Below, piece after piece: positions 44,521 to 53,553 of a DNA stretch of 64,000 bases (its first letter is position 1; the number at the start of each line of letters is the position of its first letter). A program made the translations under genes and the position numbers. The notes beneath the pieces are model-generated. The model ran no database searches. It was not told where the DNA came from and was given only the letters and a program-made list of their open reading frames with translations. The stretch is from Pantoea alfalfae (GTDB taxonomy: Bacteria > Pseudomonadota > Gammaproteobacteria > Enterobacterales > Enterobacteriaceae), in NCBI RefSeq assembly GCF_019880205.1, contig NZ_CP082292.1, positions 1,550,001-1,614,000 on the forward strand, written 5' to 3'.

Positions 44521-45401
44521 TAAGCACCGTTCCCGATATCGCGCTAATGAAGCAGCAGCATCGTGAACTCTTCGCCGCACAGCCGCGCTATCTGCGTCGC
44601 CTGGCGCTGATGACACTGGCAGTGCTGCTCTACTACCTCTTTTTCTTCTCGGTATTTGGTCTGGAGTGGCCGCGTTTGCTGATGGGCTGTCAGCAGCTGG
44701 GGCGCTATTTCCTGCGGATGTTTGTCTGGCACGATTTCGTGAACTGGCCGTTTGGCTACTATCTGTCGCAGGTCGGCATCACCTTAGGGATTGTCTTTGC
44801 CGGCACGCTGACTGCCTCGCTGCTGGCGCTGCCGCTGTCGTTTCTGGCGGCACGCAATGTGATGCACGATCGCGCTGCGAAGCCGCTGGCGTTTCTGGTG
44901 CGGCGTCTGTTCGATGTGTTACGCGGCATCGATATGGCGATCTGGGGGCTGATATTCGTGCGAGCGGTGGGGATGGGGCCGCTGGCCGGGGTGCTGGCGA
45001 TTATCCTGCAGGATGTCGGCCTGCTCGGTAAGCTGTACGCCGAAGGGCATGAAGCGGTGGAGCGCTCGCCCAGTCGCGGGCTGGGCGCGGTCGGGGCCAA
45101 CAGTCTGCAGAAACACCGGTTCGGCATCTTCACCCAGTCATTTCCGCAGTTCCTGGCGCTGAGCCTTTACCAGATTGAGTCTAATACCCGCTCGGCGGCG
45201 GTGCTGGGCTTTGTCGGCGCGGGTGGCGTCGGCCTGGTCTATGCCGAGAACATGCGGCTGTGGAACTGGGATGTGGTGATGTTCCTGACGCTGATCCTGG
45301 TGGTAGTGGTCATGGTGATGGATGTGATCTCTAGCCGCCTGCGTAAGCGCTACATCAGTGGCAAGCCGGTGCCGTTGTGGCAGCCTGCTGCGCGCGATTA
45401 A
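44517..45401 (+). CDS. phnE: Phosphonate ABC importer permease PhnE (second copy)
   Basis: A 294-residue permease homologous to the preceding PhnE, with coupling loop GANSLQKHRFGIFTQSFPQ and the shared TRSAAVLGFVGAGGVGLVY segment. The pair probably forms a heterodimeric channel, as seen in several phn/ptx importers with two PhnE proteins. It starts in the first phnE stop (ATGA). Its last 47 bases overlap the end of the convergent histidine kinase gene, an unusual 3' overlap that leaves no terminator space between them. Confidence 0.92.
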   Translation: MISTVPDIALMKQQHRELFAAQPRYLRRLALMTLAVLLYYLFFFSVFGLEWPRLLMGCQQLGRYFLRMFVWHDFVNWPFGYYLSQVGITLGIVFAGTLTASLLALPLSFLAARNVMHDRAAKPLAFLVRRLFDVLRGIDMAIWGLIFVRAVGMGPLAGVLAIILQDVGLLGKLYAEGHEAVERSPSRGLGAVGANSLQKHRFGIFTQSFPQFLALSLYQIESNTRSAAVLGFVGAGGVGLVYAENMRLWNWDVVMFLTLILVVVVMVMDVISSRLRKRYISGKPVPLWQPAARD

Positions 45402-47964
45402 GTCGCTCGCTGCGCTGCCAGGCGCGCTGCAGCGCCTGCACCAGCTGGGCCTGCTGCCAGGGTTTCGCCAGCCGTTCGCACAGCGGCAGCGTCACCGGCT
45501 GGTGGCGCAGATCCTGACCGCTGATAAGCAGCGTCGCCAGCTGCGGCCAGTTCTGCTGCGCCTGGCGGATCACCTCTGCACCATTGATCTCGCCGGGCAG
45601 CATCAGATCGCTGATCAGCAGGTCGATATCAGGCGTCTGGCGCAGCAGCGCCAGCGCCGCTTCACCATCACCACACTCCAGCGTCAGATACCCCAGCTGA
45701 TGCAGATGCTCGCACAACGTCTGGCGCACCGCCGGTTCATCATCCAGCACCAGTATCAGCCGGTTGTTCGCTGCCTCTGCCTCCGCGGGCTTTGGCGGTG
45801 GCGGGGCGATCGCGGCAGTGGCGGCGGCTTCCGAAGCGCGCGGCAACAGCAGCCGCACCGTGGTGCCCTGGCCCGGCGCGGTTTCCAGTTCGATCTGCCC
45901 GCCTGACTGTCGCACAAAGCCGTAAACCATTGACAGCCCCAGCCCGCTGCCGCTGCCGGTGGCTTTGGTGGTGAAGAAGGGCTCGAAAACCTGCTCGCGA
46001 ACCTCGGCGGACATACCACAACCGCGATCGATGACCTCTATTGTGACCCTGTCACTTTTCTCGCCTGCTTCCGGACGACGCTGATTCCAGATGCGCAGCC
46101 GGATTTCGCCGCTTTGCTGATACATCGCATCGCGCGCGTTTACCACCAGATTCATCAGCGCATTCTCCAGCTGGCTGGCATCAATCCAGGCCAGCCAGCC
46201 AGGACGCTGCGCATCAATAACCAGCTGCTGACCCGGCAGCAGCGAGTGTTGCAACAGGCTCTGCAGGTTATCCACCAGCGTCACCACCGACACCGCGCGG
46301 GGATAGAGCGCCTGCTTGCGTGAAAACGCCAGCAGCCGCTGCGTCAGCTGGGCGGCGCGATCGGCGGCCTGCCGCGCCCGCTCTATCCGGGTCGCCAGCG
46401 GGCCGGGCATCAGCTGGCCTTCAGTCAGCGCCAGACTGCCGATAATCACCGCCAGCAGATTGTTGAAGTCGTGCGCCAGGCCGCCGGTCAGCTGACCGAC
46501 CGCCTTCATCTTCTGGCTGTGCTGTAGCGCCTCCTCCAGCGTTTTGCGCGAGGTCCGATCCAGCACGGTATTGACCATGCCGCGCCGGGGGATCGGGCTG
46601 AAGCGCAGCTCCAGTGTCCGGCCATCGGCCAGCCGGATCTCCTGCGGTTCGCCGGGATCGTGCAGATCGACCGCCAGCGGAGCCAGCAGTTGCTGATAAT
46701 GGACGCCACGATGCAGCTCACGCGGCGCGATACCCAGCAGCTCGGCATACTGGGCGTTCCACACCACCAGCTGACCGTGGTGATCGAACAGGGCAAAGCC
46801 GTCGCGCATCGCCAGAAACGTGGATTCCAGCTGATTACTTTTCTCTTTCAGCAGTCGTGAGGTATGCGCCAGCGAGGAGGTATTGCGGGCAAAGACGTTA
46901 AAGGCGCGCGCCAGCTCGCCCAGCTCGTCGCGCCGCTGCAATCCCGGCACGCTGACGTTCTGCTCGCCCTGCGCCAGCCGCGTCATCGCCCCGGCAATCG
47001 CCGTCAGGCTCGACCCAAGATTGCGGTAGATATAGATCCCGGCGTACCCGGTGATCGCCAGCGCCAGCAGCACAAATAGCGCGATAAAGCCGATGATGGA
47101 GTCGAGTTCGTGATGGGTGGCCTGGGTGCGCGCCTCGCTCTGCAATGCGACCTGCTGCACCGACGCATTGATATCGTCGTTCAGCATCGCGACCAGCGCT
47201 TTAATCCGGTAGGTGGCGTAGGCGATCGCCAGGTCACTCTGCTCCAGCGCCTCCGCCAGCGGCAGCAGGCGCTGCTGAGTGACCAGCAGCCGTTGTACCT
47301 GCTGACCGGTGATCCCCGTCAGCGGCACCGTGCGCCACTGCGTCATGATCTGCTGAAGCTGCTCAATCACGGCGATGGGCGAGGGTGTACGGATGGCGAT
47401 GGTGATCAGCCGTTCGGTCTGTTCGCGCAGTGCGGCATCCGGTCGCGTCCGCTGTTCCAGCTGCACCCGCTGGTCGATATGGCTGAGCAGAATCTGCGTC
47501 TGCCACAGATCGCTCAGCATGTTGTTGCGCTGCAGATGCCGCTGATGGCCGTTCAGCAGCAGGCTGTTAATCGTCTGTTCCAGCATCAGGCTGCGCGCGC
47601 GGATCCGGGCGATGCGCTCCGGCTGACGGGCCGCCAGCGGCGCGCTGGCCAGCAGGCTCAGCGACTGCTGCAACGCCTGCTGATTCTGCTGCAGCCGCTG
47701 TGATTCGCTCTGATACTCCAGCGCCCCGACCACCTGCGACAGCCGCACCGCTGCTGTCGCCACGTTGGCGGTGTCACGTGCCAGCGCCAGGCTGCCGTTC
47801 ATATCCGCCAGCGTCTGCGCCTGCGCCTGCTCCTGAATCGCCCCGGCATGACGAAAGCCGATAATCGCCACCACGCTCACCATCAGCGTGACCGACACTA
47901 CCAGCAGATTGAACATCAACAGGCGGCCACGTGCCCCGGCCTGCCACGGATAACTGCGCTGCAT
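45355..47964 (-). CDS. Hybrid sensor histidine kinase
   Basis: An 869-residue membrane kinase. TM1 is ~14-37, then a helical periplasmic domain of ~250 residues (TorS-like in layout), TM2 ~288-312, HAMP ~313-366, a PAS-like domain ~375-470 and HisKA with phosphoacceptor His498 (GLAHDFNN). The HATPase domain (~595-710) has GLGLSMVYG, and a C-terminal receiver has Asp786 (LISDLML) and Lys834. No HPt domain is present, so the receiver cannot relay onward by the usual route within this protein; it may modulate the kinase. The likely partner is the OmpR-type regulator at 52391-53134. AAGAGG precedes the start on the minus strand. It is divergent from the sugar importer. Confidence 0.92.
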   Translation of the reverse strand: MQRSYPWQAGARGRLLMFNLLVVSVTLMVSVVAIIGFRHAGAIQEQAQAQTLADMNGSLALARDTANVATAAVRLSQVVGALEYQSESQRLQQNQQALQQSLSLLASAPLAARQPERIARIRARSLMLEQTINSLLLNGHQRHLQRNNMLSDLWQTQILLSHIDQRVQLEQRTRPDAALREQTERLITIAIRTPSPIAVIEQLQQIMTQWRTVPLTGITGQQVQRLLVTQQRLLPLAEALEQSDLAIAYATYRIKALVAMLNDDINASVQQVALQSEARTQATHHELDSIIGFIALFVLLALAITGYAGIYIYRNLGSSLTAIAGAMTRLAQGEQNVSVPGLQRRDELGELARAFNVFARNTSSLAHTSRLLKEKSNQLESTFLAMRDGFALFDHHGQLVVWNAQYAELLGIAPRELHRGVHYQQLLAPLAVDLHDPGEPQEIRLADGRTLELRFSPIPRRGMVNTVLDRTSRKTLEEALQHSQKMKAVGQLTGGLAHDFNNLLAVIIGSLALTEGQLMPGPLATRIERARQAADRAAQLTQRLLAFSRKQALYPRAVSVVTLVDNLQSLLQHSLLPGQQLVIDAQRPGWLAWIDASQLENALMNLVVNARDAMYQQSGEIRLRIWNQRRPEAGEKSDRVTIEVIDRGCGMSAEVREQVFEPFFTTKATGSGSGLGLSMVYGFVRQSGGQIELETAPGQGTTVRLLLPRASEAAATAAIAPPPPKPAEAEAANNRLILVLDDEPAVRQTLCEHLHQLGYLTLECGDGEAALALLRQTPDIDLLISDLMLPGEINGAEVIRQAQQNWPQLATLLISGQDLRHQPVTLPLCERLAKPWQQAQLVQALQRAWQRSERLNRAQQAATTAPACH

Positions 47965-48111
47965 CCCACGACCTCTTCATCACTGCAACAGTGGGCCGAG
48001 TATAGGAGCGTGATGTCGGGCATTTATGACAAATATGAATGGCGGCTGACATTTTCCGTTTATCTGGTGTTGCTTAACTGGCGGCTATCCACAGTCCGCA
48101 GGAGCAGGGCG

Positions 48112-49626
48112 ATGACAGCCACACCGATACTGGAAATGCGGGGCATTACCCGGCGCTTCGGCAATTTTCATGCCCTGAAGGGCGTTGACCTCACGGTGTA
48201 TCCTGGTGAGGTTCATGCGCTGATGGGGGAGAACGGCGCGGGTAAAAGCACACTGATGAAGATTCTGGCCGGTGCCTATACCGCCAGCAGCGGGGAAATT
48301 CTCATTGAAGGCAGGCCCTATACGATTAAGGGGCCGAAAGAGGCGCTGGCCGCCGGGATCACCCTGATTTATCAGGAGATCAACCTGGCACCCAATCTGA
48401 CGGTGGCGGAGAACATTTTTCTCGGCAGCGAAATCGCACCCGGCGGGCTGGTGAAGCGGCGGCAGATGGCCGAAGAGGCGCAGCGGGTGATTGACCGGCT
48501 CGGCGCGCAGTTCAGCGCCTGGGATCTGGTGAGTCGATTGAGCATCGCCGAGCAGCAGCAGGTGGAGATCGCCCGCGCGCTGCAACGCAACAGCCGCATC
48601 CTGGTGATGGATGAGCCGACCGCCGCGCTCTCTAATCGCGAAACCGAACAGCTTTTTGCGCTGATTAAACGGCTGCGCAGCGAAGGCATGGCCATTATCT
48701 ATATCAGCCACCGCATGGCGGAGGTCTATGAGCTGTCCGATCGCGTCAGCGTGCTGCGTGACGGGGAGTATGTGGGCAGCCTGACCCGTGACCAGCTCAA
48801 TGCCAGTGAACTGGTGCGGATGATGGTCGGGCGGCCGCTCAGCGACCTGTTTAACAAAGACCGGGCTATCCCGTTGGGCGACATCCGGCTGGCAGTGAAT
48901 CACCTCGCCGACGGCGGCAAAGTGCATCCCAGCAGTCTGGCGGTGCGGGCCGGGGAAATAGTCGGCCTGGCCGGTCTGGTGGGCGCAGGCCGCAGTGAAC
49001 TGGCACAGCTGATCTTTGGCGTACACAAGCCGAAACAGGGTGAGATCTGGATCGACGGCGAGAAGGTCACTATTCATTCGCCGCGTGATGCGATTGCGCG
49101 CGGTATCGGTTTTCTCACTGAGAACCGCAAAGAGCAGGGGCTGTTTCTGGAGATGGCGGCGCAGGAGAACATCGTCATGGCGACGCTGGAGCGCGATTCG
49201 AGTTACGGCATGCTCAACCGCCGTAAAGGACAGACCATCGCGACGGAGGCGATCGCCTCACTCAATATTCGTGTACCACACGCTCAGGTCCGTGCAGGCG
49301 GCCTGTCGGGCGGCAACCAGCAGAAGCTGCTGATCTCACGCTGGGTGGCGATTGGCCCGCGCATTCTGATCCTGGATGAGCCGACGCGCGGCGTCGATGT
49401 CGGCGCGAAAAGCGAGATCTACCGCATGATGCAGGAGATGGCGCGGCAGGGTGTGGCGATTTTAATGATCTCCAGCGAACTGCCGGAAGTGGTCGGGATG
49501 AGCGACCGCGTTTACGTGATGCACGAAGGCACCATCGTCGGTGAGCTTGAGGGCAGCCACATCAGTCAGGAAAACATTATGACGCTGGCAACCGGTGCGC
49601 ACAGCACGTCAGCAGGCGAAATCTGA
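48112..49626 (+). CDS. Ribose-type sugar ABC importer ATPase (two ABC domains)
   Basis: A 504-residue RbsA/MglA-type protein with two nucleotide-binding domains. The first has Walker [10 protein letters not shown] (~38-46) and [10 protein letters not shown]; the second has the degenerate P-loop GAGRSE usual in this family, the LSGGNQQK signature and [11 protein letters not shown]. It powers uptake of a monosaccharide. The start at 48112 has GGAG seven bases upstream; the open frame extends far upstream into the kinase's antisense strand without a ribosome site. It is first in a four-gene operon ending with D-lyxose isomerase, which suggests a pentose or related sugar. Confidence 0.92.
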   Translation: MTATPILEMRGITRRFGNFHALKGVDLTVYPGEVHALMGENGAGKSTLMKILAGAYTASSGEILIEGRPYTIKGPKEALAAGITLIYQEINLAPNLTVAENIFLGSEIAPGGLVKRRQMAEEAQRVIDRLGAQFSAWDLVSRLSIAEQQQVEIARALQRNSRILVMDEPTAALSNRETEQLFALIKRLRSEGMAIIYISHRMAEVYELSDRVSVLRDGEYVGSLTRDQLNASELVRMMVGRPLSDLFNKDRAIPLGDIRLAVNHLADGGKVHPSSLAVRAGEIVGLAGLVGAGRSELAQLIFGVHKPKQGEIWIDGEKVTIHSPRDAIARGIGFLTENRKEQGLFLEMAAQENIVMATLERDSSYGMLNRRKGQTIATEAIASLNIRVPHAQVRAGGLSGGNQQKLLISRWVAIGPRILILDEPTRGVDVGAKSEIYRMMQEMARQGVAILMISSELPEVVGMSDRVYVMHEGTIVGELEGSHISQENIMTLATGAHSTSAGEI

Positions 49627-49636
49627 GGAGACCATC

Positions 49637-50617
49637 ATGTCACAACTGGCCCGCACCAAAGCGCCGACGCTGAAACGCGCCCTGATGGGCGATCTGCTGC
49701 AAACGGTGGGTATCCTGCCGATTCTTATCCTGATCGTGGCGGTATTTGGGTTCGTTACGCCCAACTTCTTTACCGAAGCGAACCTGCTCAACATTACCCG
49801 TCAGGCGTCGATCAACATCGTGCTGGCGGCGGGCATGACCTTTGTCATTCTGACCGGCGGCATCGACCTGTCGGTGGGATCGATGCTGGGCACTACGGCG
49901 GTGGTCGCGCTGGTGGCGTCGCTGGATCCGATGCTCGCCTCCCTTACTATTCCGATGGCGCTGGGCGCGGGCCTGGTGATGGGGCTGTTCAACGGTATCC
50001 TGGTCGCCTGGGCCGGATTGCCGCCCTTTATTGTCACGCTCGGCACCTACACTGCGCTGCGCGGGGCGGCCTATCTGCTGGCGAACGGCACCACGGTGAT
50101 TAACTCCGATATTAACTTTGAGTGGATTGGTAACGGCTATCTCGGGCCGGTGCCGTGGCTGATTGTGATTGCCTTTGCGGTAATCGCCATCTGCTGGTTC
50201 ATCCTGCGTCGCACCACGCTGGGCGTCCATATCTACGCGGTCGGCGGCAACATCCAGGCGGCGCGTCTTACCGGCATCAAGGTTGGCGTGGTGCTGCTGT
50301 TTGTCTACGGCATGAGCGGCCTGCTGTCAGGGCTGGGCGGCTTAATGAGCGCCTCGCGGCTCTACAGCGCCAACGGCAACCTCGGCGTCGGCTACGAGCT
50401 GGATGCGATTGCGGCGGTGATCCTCGGCGGGACCAGCTTTGTCGGCGGCATCGGCACCATCACCGGCACCCTGATTGGCGCACTGATTATCGCCACGCTG
50501 AACAACGGCATGACGCTGATGGGCGTCTCCTATTTCTGGCAGCTGGTGATTAAGGGCGCGGTGATCATCATCGCGGTCCTGATCGACAAATACCGTACCC
50601 GACATCATGTGAGTTGA
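49637..50617 (+). CDS. Ribose-type sugar ABC importer permease
   Basis: A 326-residue RbsC-type permease with about 8-10 membrane segments. Family marks are NILRQ-like NITRQASINIVLAAGMT, TGGIDLSVGS and the GGTSFVGGIGTITGTLIGAL block near the end. AGGAG is close before the ATG at 49637. It forms the inner-membrane channel for the sugar bound by the protein encoded at 50709-51647. Confidence 0.92.
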   Translation: MSQLARTKAPTLKRALMGDLLQTVGILPILILIVAVFGFVTPNFFTEANLLNITRQASINIVLAAGMTFVILTGGIDLSVGSMLGTTAVVALVASLDPMLASLTIPMALGAGLVMGLFNGILVAWAGLPPFIVTLGTYTALRGAAYLLANGTTVINSDINFEWIGNGYLGPVPWLIVIAFAVIAICWFILRRTTLGVHIYAVGGNIQAARLTGIKVGVVLLFVYGMSGLLSGLGGLMSASRLYSANGNLGVGYELDAIAAVILGGTSFVGGIGTITGTLIGALIIATLNNGMTLMGVSYFWQLVIKGAVIIIAVLIDKYRTRHHVS

Positions 50618-50708
50618 GGCTGAAAAGGGCGGATGCGCCGTGTCGCCTCCGCCACCCAAAAAAACGCCATTAAGCGGTTGGCACCTTGAAAACAGCAGGA
50701 GAAGGTCT

Positions 50709-51647
50709 ATGCGTTTTAATCCGATTGTAACCGGGCTGCTGGCGGCGACGCTGTTCAGCACCGGCCTGGCTCAGGCAAAAGAACTCAAATCTATTGGCGT
50801 CACGGTCGGCGATCTCGCTAACCCCTTCTTCGTGCAGATCACCAAAGGCGCAGAGATGAAGGCGCGTCAGCTGGCGGGCGATAAGGTCAACGTGACGCTG
50901 GTCTCCAGCGGTTACGATCTCGGTCAGCAGGTCGGCCAGATTGATAACTTTATCGCGGCCAAAGTCGACATGATTATCCTCAATGCCGCCGACTCCAAAG
51001 GGATCGCCCCGGCGGTGAAGCGGGCGCGTGACGCCGGTATCGTGGTGGTGGCGGTCGACGTGGCAGCCGATGGCGCGAATGCGACCATCACCTCCGATAA
51101 CACCGAGGCGGGCGCGATGGCCTGTAAATATATTTCTGACCGCCTGAAGAACAAAGGCAACGTGGTGATCATCAACGGACCGCCGGTTTCAGCTGTACAG
51201 AACCGCGTTGAAGGCTGCATGAATGAGCTGAAAACCCATCCGGATATCAAGCTGCTCTCCTACAACCAGAACGCCAAAGGCAGTCGTGAAGGCGGACTGG
51301 AAGTCATGACCGGCCTGCTCTCGGCTAACCCGAAAATCGATGCGGTCTTTGCTATCAACGACCCGACCGCGATTGGTGCCGATTTAGCCGCGAAACAGGC
51401 GCAGCGCAGTGAGTTCTTTATCGTTGGCGTCGATGGCTCGCCAGACGGTGAAGAGGCGCTGAAGCGCAAGAATTCACTGTTCGTTGCGACGCCTGCGCAG
51501 GACCCGCAGGTCATGGCGGCCAAAGCGGTTGAGATTGGCTATGACATCCTGCAGGGCAAACCGGCCCCGGATAAGCCCGTGCTGATCCCGGTGAAACTGA
51601 TCGACCGCAATAATATCGGCAGCTATCAGGGCTGGACGGTGAAATAG
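50709..51647 (+). CDS. Periplasmic sugar-binding protein, ribose type
   Basis: A 312-residue binding protein. A signal peptide of about 23 residues (VTGLLAATLFSTGLAQA) precedes KELKSIGVTVGDLANPFF, the usual start of the RbsB fold, and later NDPTAIGADLA and VDGSPDGEEAL form hinge and ligand-pocket segments. AGGAGAAGG precedes the ATG at 50709. The ligand is a monosaccharide; lyxose or a C2 epimer is suggested only by the isomerase gene that follows. Such proteins can also present ligand to a sensor kinase, which fits the flanking kinase/regulator pair. Confidence 0.92.
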   Translation: MRFNPIVTGLLAATLFSTGLAQAKELKSIGVTVGDLANPFFVQITKGAEMKARQLAGDKVNVTLVSSGYDLGQQVGQIDNFIAAKVDMIILNAADSKGIAPAVKRARDAGIVVVAVDVAADGANATITSDNTEAGAMACKYISDRLKNKGNVVIINGPPVSAVQNRVEGCMNELKTHPDIKLLSYNQNAKGSREGGLEVMTGLLSANPKIDAVFAINDPTAIGADLAAKQAQRSEFFIVGVDGSPDGEEALKRKNSLFVATPAQDPQVMAAKAVEIGYDILQGKPAPDKPVLIPVKLIDRNNIGSYQGWTVK

Positions 51648-51657
51648 GCTTTAATGT

Positions 51658-51674
51658 GGCACCCTTCGGGTGCC
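51658..51674 (+). repeat. Compact hairpin before the isomerase gene
   Basis: GGCACCC-TTC-GGGTGCC is a perfect 7-bp stem with a very tight loop, between the binding-protein stop and the isomerase ribosome site. It probably stabilises the binding-protein mRNA or reduces read-through. Confidence 0.6.
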
Positions 51675-51691
51675 GCTCTCAGGAGGCCACT

Positions 51692-52375
51692 ATGCAACGT
51701 TCAGAGGTTAACTCTTATCTGCAACATACCCGCGAGTTTTTCCGGCAGCAGGATGTGCATCTGCCGCCGTGGGCCGATTACAGCGTCAGCCAGTGGCGCG
51801 CTCAGGATCGCGACGTGATACAGGAGATTCTGGCGCTGCGGCTGGGCTGGGACCTCACCAGTTTTGGCGCGGCAGATTTTATGCAGACCGGCCTGACGCT
51901 GTTTACCCTTCGTAACGGCTCGCCGGGCGGGCAGCCGTGGCATAAACCCTACGCCGAGAAGATAATGCACGTGCGTGAAGGGCAACTGACGCCGATGCAC
52001 TATCATCCGCGCAAGATGGAAGACATCATCAATCGCGGCGGCGGCAACCTGATTGTCGAACTGCATAACCGCGACGGTGACGGGCTGGCTGACTCGCCGG
52101 TGGCAGTGTCGCTGGATGGCCTGCGCCAGATTCATGCTGCCGGTTCACAACTGCGGCTCTCTCCGGGTGAAAGCGTAACGCTGGAGGCGGGCGTCTGGCA
52201 CAGTTTCTGGGGCGAAAGCGGCTTCGGCGATGTGCTGGTGGGCGAGGTATCAATGCCCAACGATGATGAAAACGACAACGTGTTTCTGACGCCGCTGGCC
52301 CGTTTTAATCCACTGAATGAGGATGAAGCGCCGCGCTGGCTGCTGTGCAACGATTATTCGGACTGGCTATCCTGA
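51692..52375 (+). CDS. D-lyxose isomerase family enzyme
   Basis: A 227-residue cupin-fold sugar isomerase of the D-lyxose/D-mannose isomerase family, the normal length for it. The metal ligands are visible as MHYHPRKMEDI (two His and a Glu) and a later His in GVWHSFWG. It converts D-lyxose to D-xylulose, or D-mannose to D-fructose. AGGAGG precedes the ATG at 51692. It is the last gene of the sugar-importer operon; no sugar kinase gene is present, so the xylulose or fructose must be phosphorylated by an enzyme encoded elsewhere. Confidence 0.9.
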   Translation: MQRSEVNSYLQHTREFFRQQDVHLPPWADYSVSQWRAQDRDVIQEILALRLGWDLTSFGAADFMQTGLTLFTLRNGSPGGQPWHKPYAEKIMHVREGQLTPMHYHPRKMEDIINRGGGNLIVELHNRDGDGLADSPVAVSLDGLRQIHAAGSQLRLSPGESVTLEAGVWHSFWGESGFGDVLVGEVSMPNDDENDNVFLTPLARFNPLNEDEAPRWLLCNDYSDWLS

Positions 52376-52390
52376 GCGCGGCAGGCGTAA

Positions 52391-53134
52391 TCAGGCAATC
52401 TGACTGGCACGCGTTGTCGAATCGGGTTTCACCACATCGGCCGAAAAGACGTAACCCAGCCCGCGGATGGTGCGGATCAGGTCAGGCTGATGCGGGTTAG
52501 TTTCAATTTTACGGCGCAGCCGCATGATGAGCACGTCGATGGTGCGGTCAAACACATCGAGACTTTCGCTGTGGGTCAGCTCCAGCAGCTGATCGCGGGT
52601 CAGCACCTTGCGGGCGTGATGCACCAGCGCACGCAGCAGACTGTATTCTCCCTGGGTCAGCGGCACAAGTTCGCGCTGCGGATTAAACAGCTGGCAGCGG
52701 CCATCGTCCAGTTGCCAGCCGCCAAAACGCCAGCCCGCCTGTTCAGGATCGGCCTGTGCGATACGCCCGCTGCGACGCAGGGCCGCCCGGGCGCGCGCCA
52801 CTACCACGCGGGGATTAAAGGGTTTGGCGATGTAGTCGTCTGCGCCCATCTCCAGACCGACTACCATCTCCGCTTCTGAACCCATGCCGGTCAGCATAAT
52901 CACCAGCACTTCCGGTCGTTGCCGCTGAAGCTGCTGCAGCACCAGTAAACCGTTGGTATCGGGCAGCATCATATCCAGCATCACCAGCGAAATCTCCGGG
53001 TGCGCGTTGAGCATCAATAGCGCCTCGCGTCCCTGATGACAGCGGTAGACCGTTAACAGATGTTCACTTAACGCATCCTGCAGGACATCGCAGACAGCAG
53101 GATCATCATCCACCACCAAAATCGCTGGCTTCAT
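52391..53134 (-). CDS. OmpR/PhoB-type response regulator
   Basis: A 247-residue regulator. Receiver domain ~1-120: acidic DDD at 9-11, phosphoacceptor Asp54 (VMLDMML) and Lys in YIAKPF. DNA-binding winged helix ~145-235 with LTQGEYSLLRALV and RTIDVLIMRLRRKIE. GAGG precedes the minus-strand ATG. It lies 15 bases beyond the isomerase gene in convergent orientation. Its probable kinase is the hybrid at 45355-47964, which sits on the other side of the sugar operon; control of that operon is inferred from this bracketing. Confidence 0.93.
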   Translation of the reverse strand: MKPAILVVDDDPAVCDVLQDALSEHLLTVYRCHQGREALLMLNAHPEISLVMLDMMLPDTNGLLVLQQLQRQRPEVLVIMLTGMGSEAEMVVGLEMGADDYIAKPFNPRVVVARARAALRRSGRIAQADPEQAGWRFGGWQLDDGRCQLFNPQRELVPLTQGEYSLLRALVHHARKVLTRDQLLELTHSESLDVFDRTIDVLIMRLRRKIETNPHQPDLIRTIRGLGYVFSADVVKPDSTTRASQIA

Positions 53135-53288
53135 GGCGCGGCCTCAATGTTACGAAAGAGTTAATTCTGGAGTCTACACAGGCCAGAAAAGGTTGCTGAG
53201 GCAGCGTGCTGAAACGTGACCCGCTTCGCCTGTGAGAGTATGGAAGCGTGCGCTGGCGCAGAGTTTTCAGGGGGTGCTGATTTGCCGC

Positions 53289-53328
53289 AGGAAAACGATT
53301 GCGCAGGATCGGTGCATTGCACCATAAT
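53289..53328 (+). promoter_or_regulatory. Promoter overlapped by a PurR-like box
   Basis: Bases 53289-53304, read on the minus strand, match the PurR consensus ANGCAANCGNTTNCNT at all but one fixed position. They overlap the -35 (TTGCGC 53299-53304) of a promoter with -10 CATAAT (53323-53328) and an 18-base spacer. PurR bound with hypoxanthine or guanine would block RNA polymerase here. Confidence 0.6.
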
Positions 53329-53376
53329 CGCGCCTCGTTTTGGTTCGGACTCTTCTTAGGCAAGTCCGGCTCTGCC

Positions 53377-53392
53377 AGGTAATCGATTGCGT
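53377..53392. promoter_or_regulatory. PurR box, full consensus match
   Basis: AGGTAATCGATTGCGT, read on the minus strand, fits every fixed base of ANGCAANCGNTTNCNT. It lies downstream of the predicted promoter and 88 bases from the first box, so two dimers could act together on the permease gene. An inverted repeat CGGACT/AGTCCG (53346-53351, 53363-53368) precedes it. The rest of 53135-53553 holds the response-regulator promoter region and no gene. Confidence 0.75.
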
Positions 53393-53553
53393 TTGCAGAT
53401 GGCATGGCAATTGCTTTGGGCAGTGGGTAAGGCAGGGATTTCAGGCGGTTCTGGCACGCAGGTATGCAGCGGCCGGCATCCATGTCCCGGAAACAGAATA
53501 ATCAGCATACAAACCCCTTTGGCAAGAGAGACGGCTGTCTCCTGTATCGAGAG

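Noticed and set aside
45355..47964. Complete TorS-type phosphorelay kinase
   Set aside because: Sensor, kinase and receiver domains are present, but the C-terminal HPt domain of TorS is absent; no torT or TMAO reductase gene is nearby.
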